Source: Sipunculus nudus (taxonomy: Eukaryota; Annelida; Sipuncula; Golfingiida; Sipunculidae). Taken from it: a DNA stretch of 64,000 bases. The stretch is taken from NCBI GenBank assembly GCA_026874595.1, contig CM049308.1, forward strand, positions 91,701,624 to 91,765,623, given 5' to 3'. Position 1 is the first letter of the stretch. Each line of letters starts with the position of its first letter. The notes beneath the pieces were generated by a model, which was not told the origin of the DNA, did no database searches, and worked only from the letters and a program-made list of their open reading frames with translations. The position numbers and the translations under genes are program-made. Of this stretch, positions 63,699 to 64,000 are shown piece by piece.

Positions 63699-64000
63699 CA
63701 GAAAGAAGAAAAATATTGAAAATCTTCATTAGTGTAACAGGAGATAACAAGTATTTGGCTTAAAGATACAGGGCAACTGTGTAAACACCTGATGGGCAGT
63801 AGTGTTGTCTTGATAGTCTAACAAAACAATTAGTACCAATGCCTGGGGTACAGAAACAGGGTGTATCAGTGAGTTTATTTTCTGACTGTGATCAAAACTG
63901 CCAGGGGGATCATACAGGCAAGTAGGACCTCCGTGTCAGTGCATAGGAAAGTGGGATGAATGGTCCTAACATGTTGGTAACTGATGAGACTAACAAACAT
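63699..64000. other. Gene-free DNA at the window edge
   Basis: Nothing recognised. Confidence 0.5.

Overview
The window looks like AT-rich, intron- or intergenic-like DNA from a marine invertebrate, most likely a mollusc and plausibly a bivalve. The grounds are the type of repeats. They include a tRNA-derived SINE whose body resembles the MetaSINE central domain, long arrays of TGACCTTTGACC-type units, and element tails rich in GGAC/GGACAGAC followed by a CAGCTGAGCTAA end. From memory these are common in bivalve and gastropod genomes. The species cannot be named from sequence alone.

I find no protein-coding gene I can defend in 64 kb. The longest open frame is about 150 codons, begins with TTG and has no recognisable domain. 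No frame shows a family motif, a convincing exon chain or a coding-like run on one strand. There are no rRNA genes, no intact tRNA genes and no CRISPR. The window may lie inside a very long intron or in a regulatory desert, and a few unique, less AT-rich stretches (about 18.5-19.8, 29.7-30.3, 52.8-53.5, 58.4-58.8 and 62.4-62.8 kb) are the best places to look for regulatory DNA.

What can be annotated is a dense set of mobile elements and tandem repeats. From left to right: a TA microsatellite (4.9 kb); a very degenerate repeat array (9.9-10.9 kb); copy 1 of a non-autonomous element family, called family A here (12.1-14.5 kb); a tRNA-derived SINE on the minus strand (16.9-17.1 kb); a hAT-like non-autonomous element with AGGTAC-rich ends (20.5-21.3 kb); a 260-bp direct duplication beside it; a second tRNA-derived SINE (22.8-23.1 kb); a piggyBac-type MITE with TTAA ends (25.6-25.9 kb); family A copy 2 (33.5-35.5 kb) and a truncated copy 5 (to 38.4 kb); a 50-bp minisatellite passing into a 235-bp higher-order repeat (39.3-40.3 kb); a 160-bp tandem duplication (48 kb); family A copy 3 (54.4-56.0 kb); an inverted-repeat-bounded element holding three 326-bp units (59.9-61.0 kb); family A copy 4 (61.1-62.1 kb); and a 35-bp minisatellite (63.4-63.7 kb).

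The most interesting pattern is modular. Family A copies share a 5' palindrome (GACCCATGGGTC), a 3' hairpin plus CTAA end, and interchangeable internal modules: arrays of nuclear-receptor-like direct repeats spaced about 145 bp, a core built round GGTGGCGCCACC, and a 140-bp '3-prime module'. The same GGTGGCGCCACC core also occurs in the separate inverted-repeat element at 59.9-61.0 kb. These elements therefore look like combinations of a small set of exchangeable parts.
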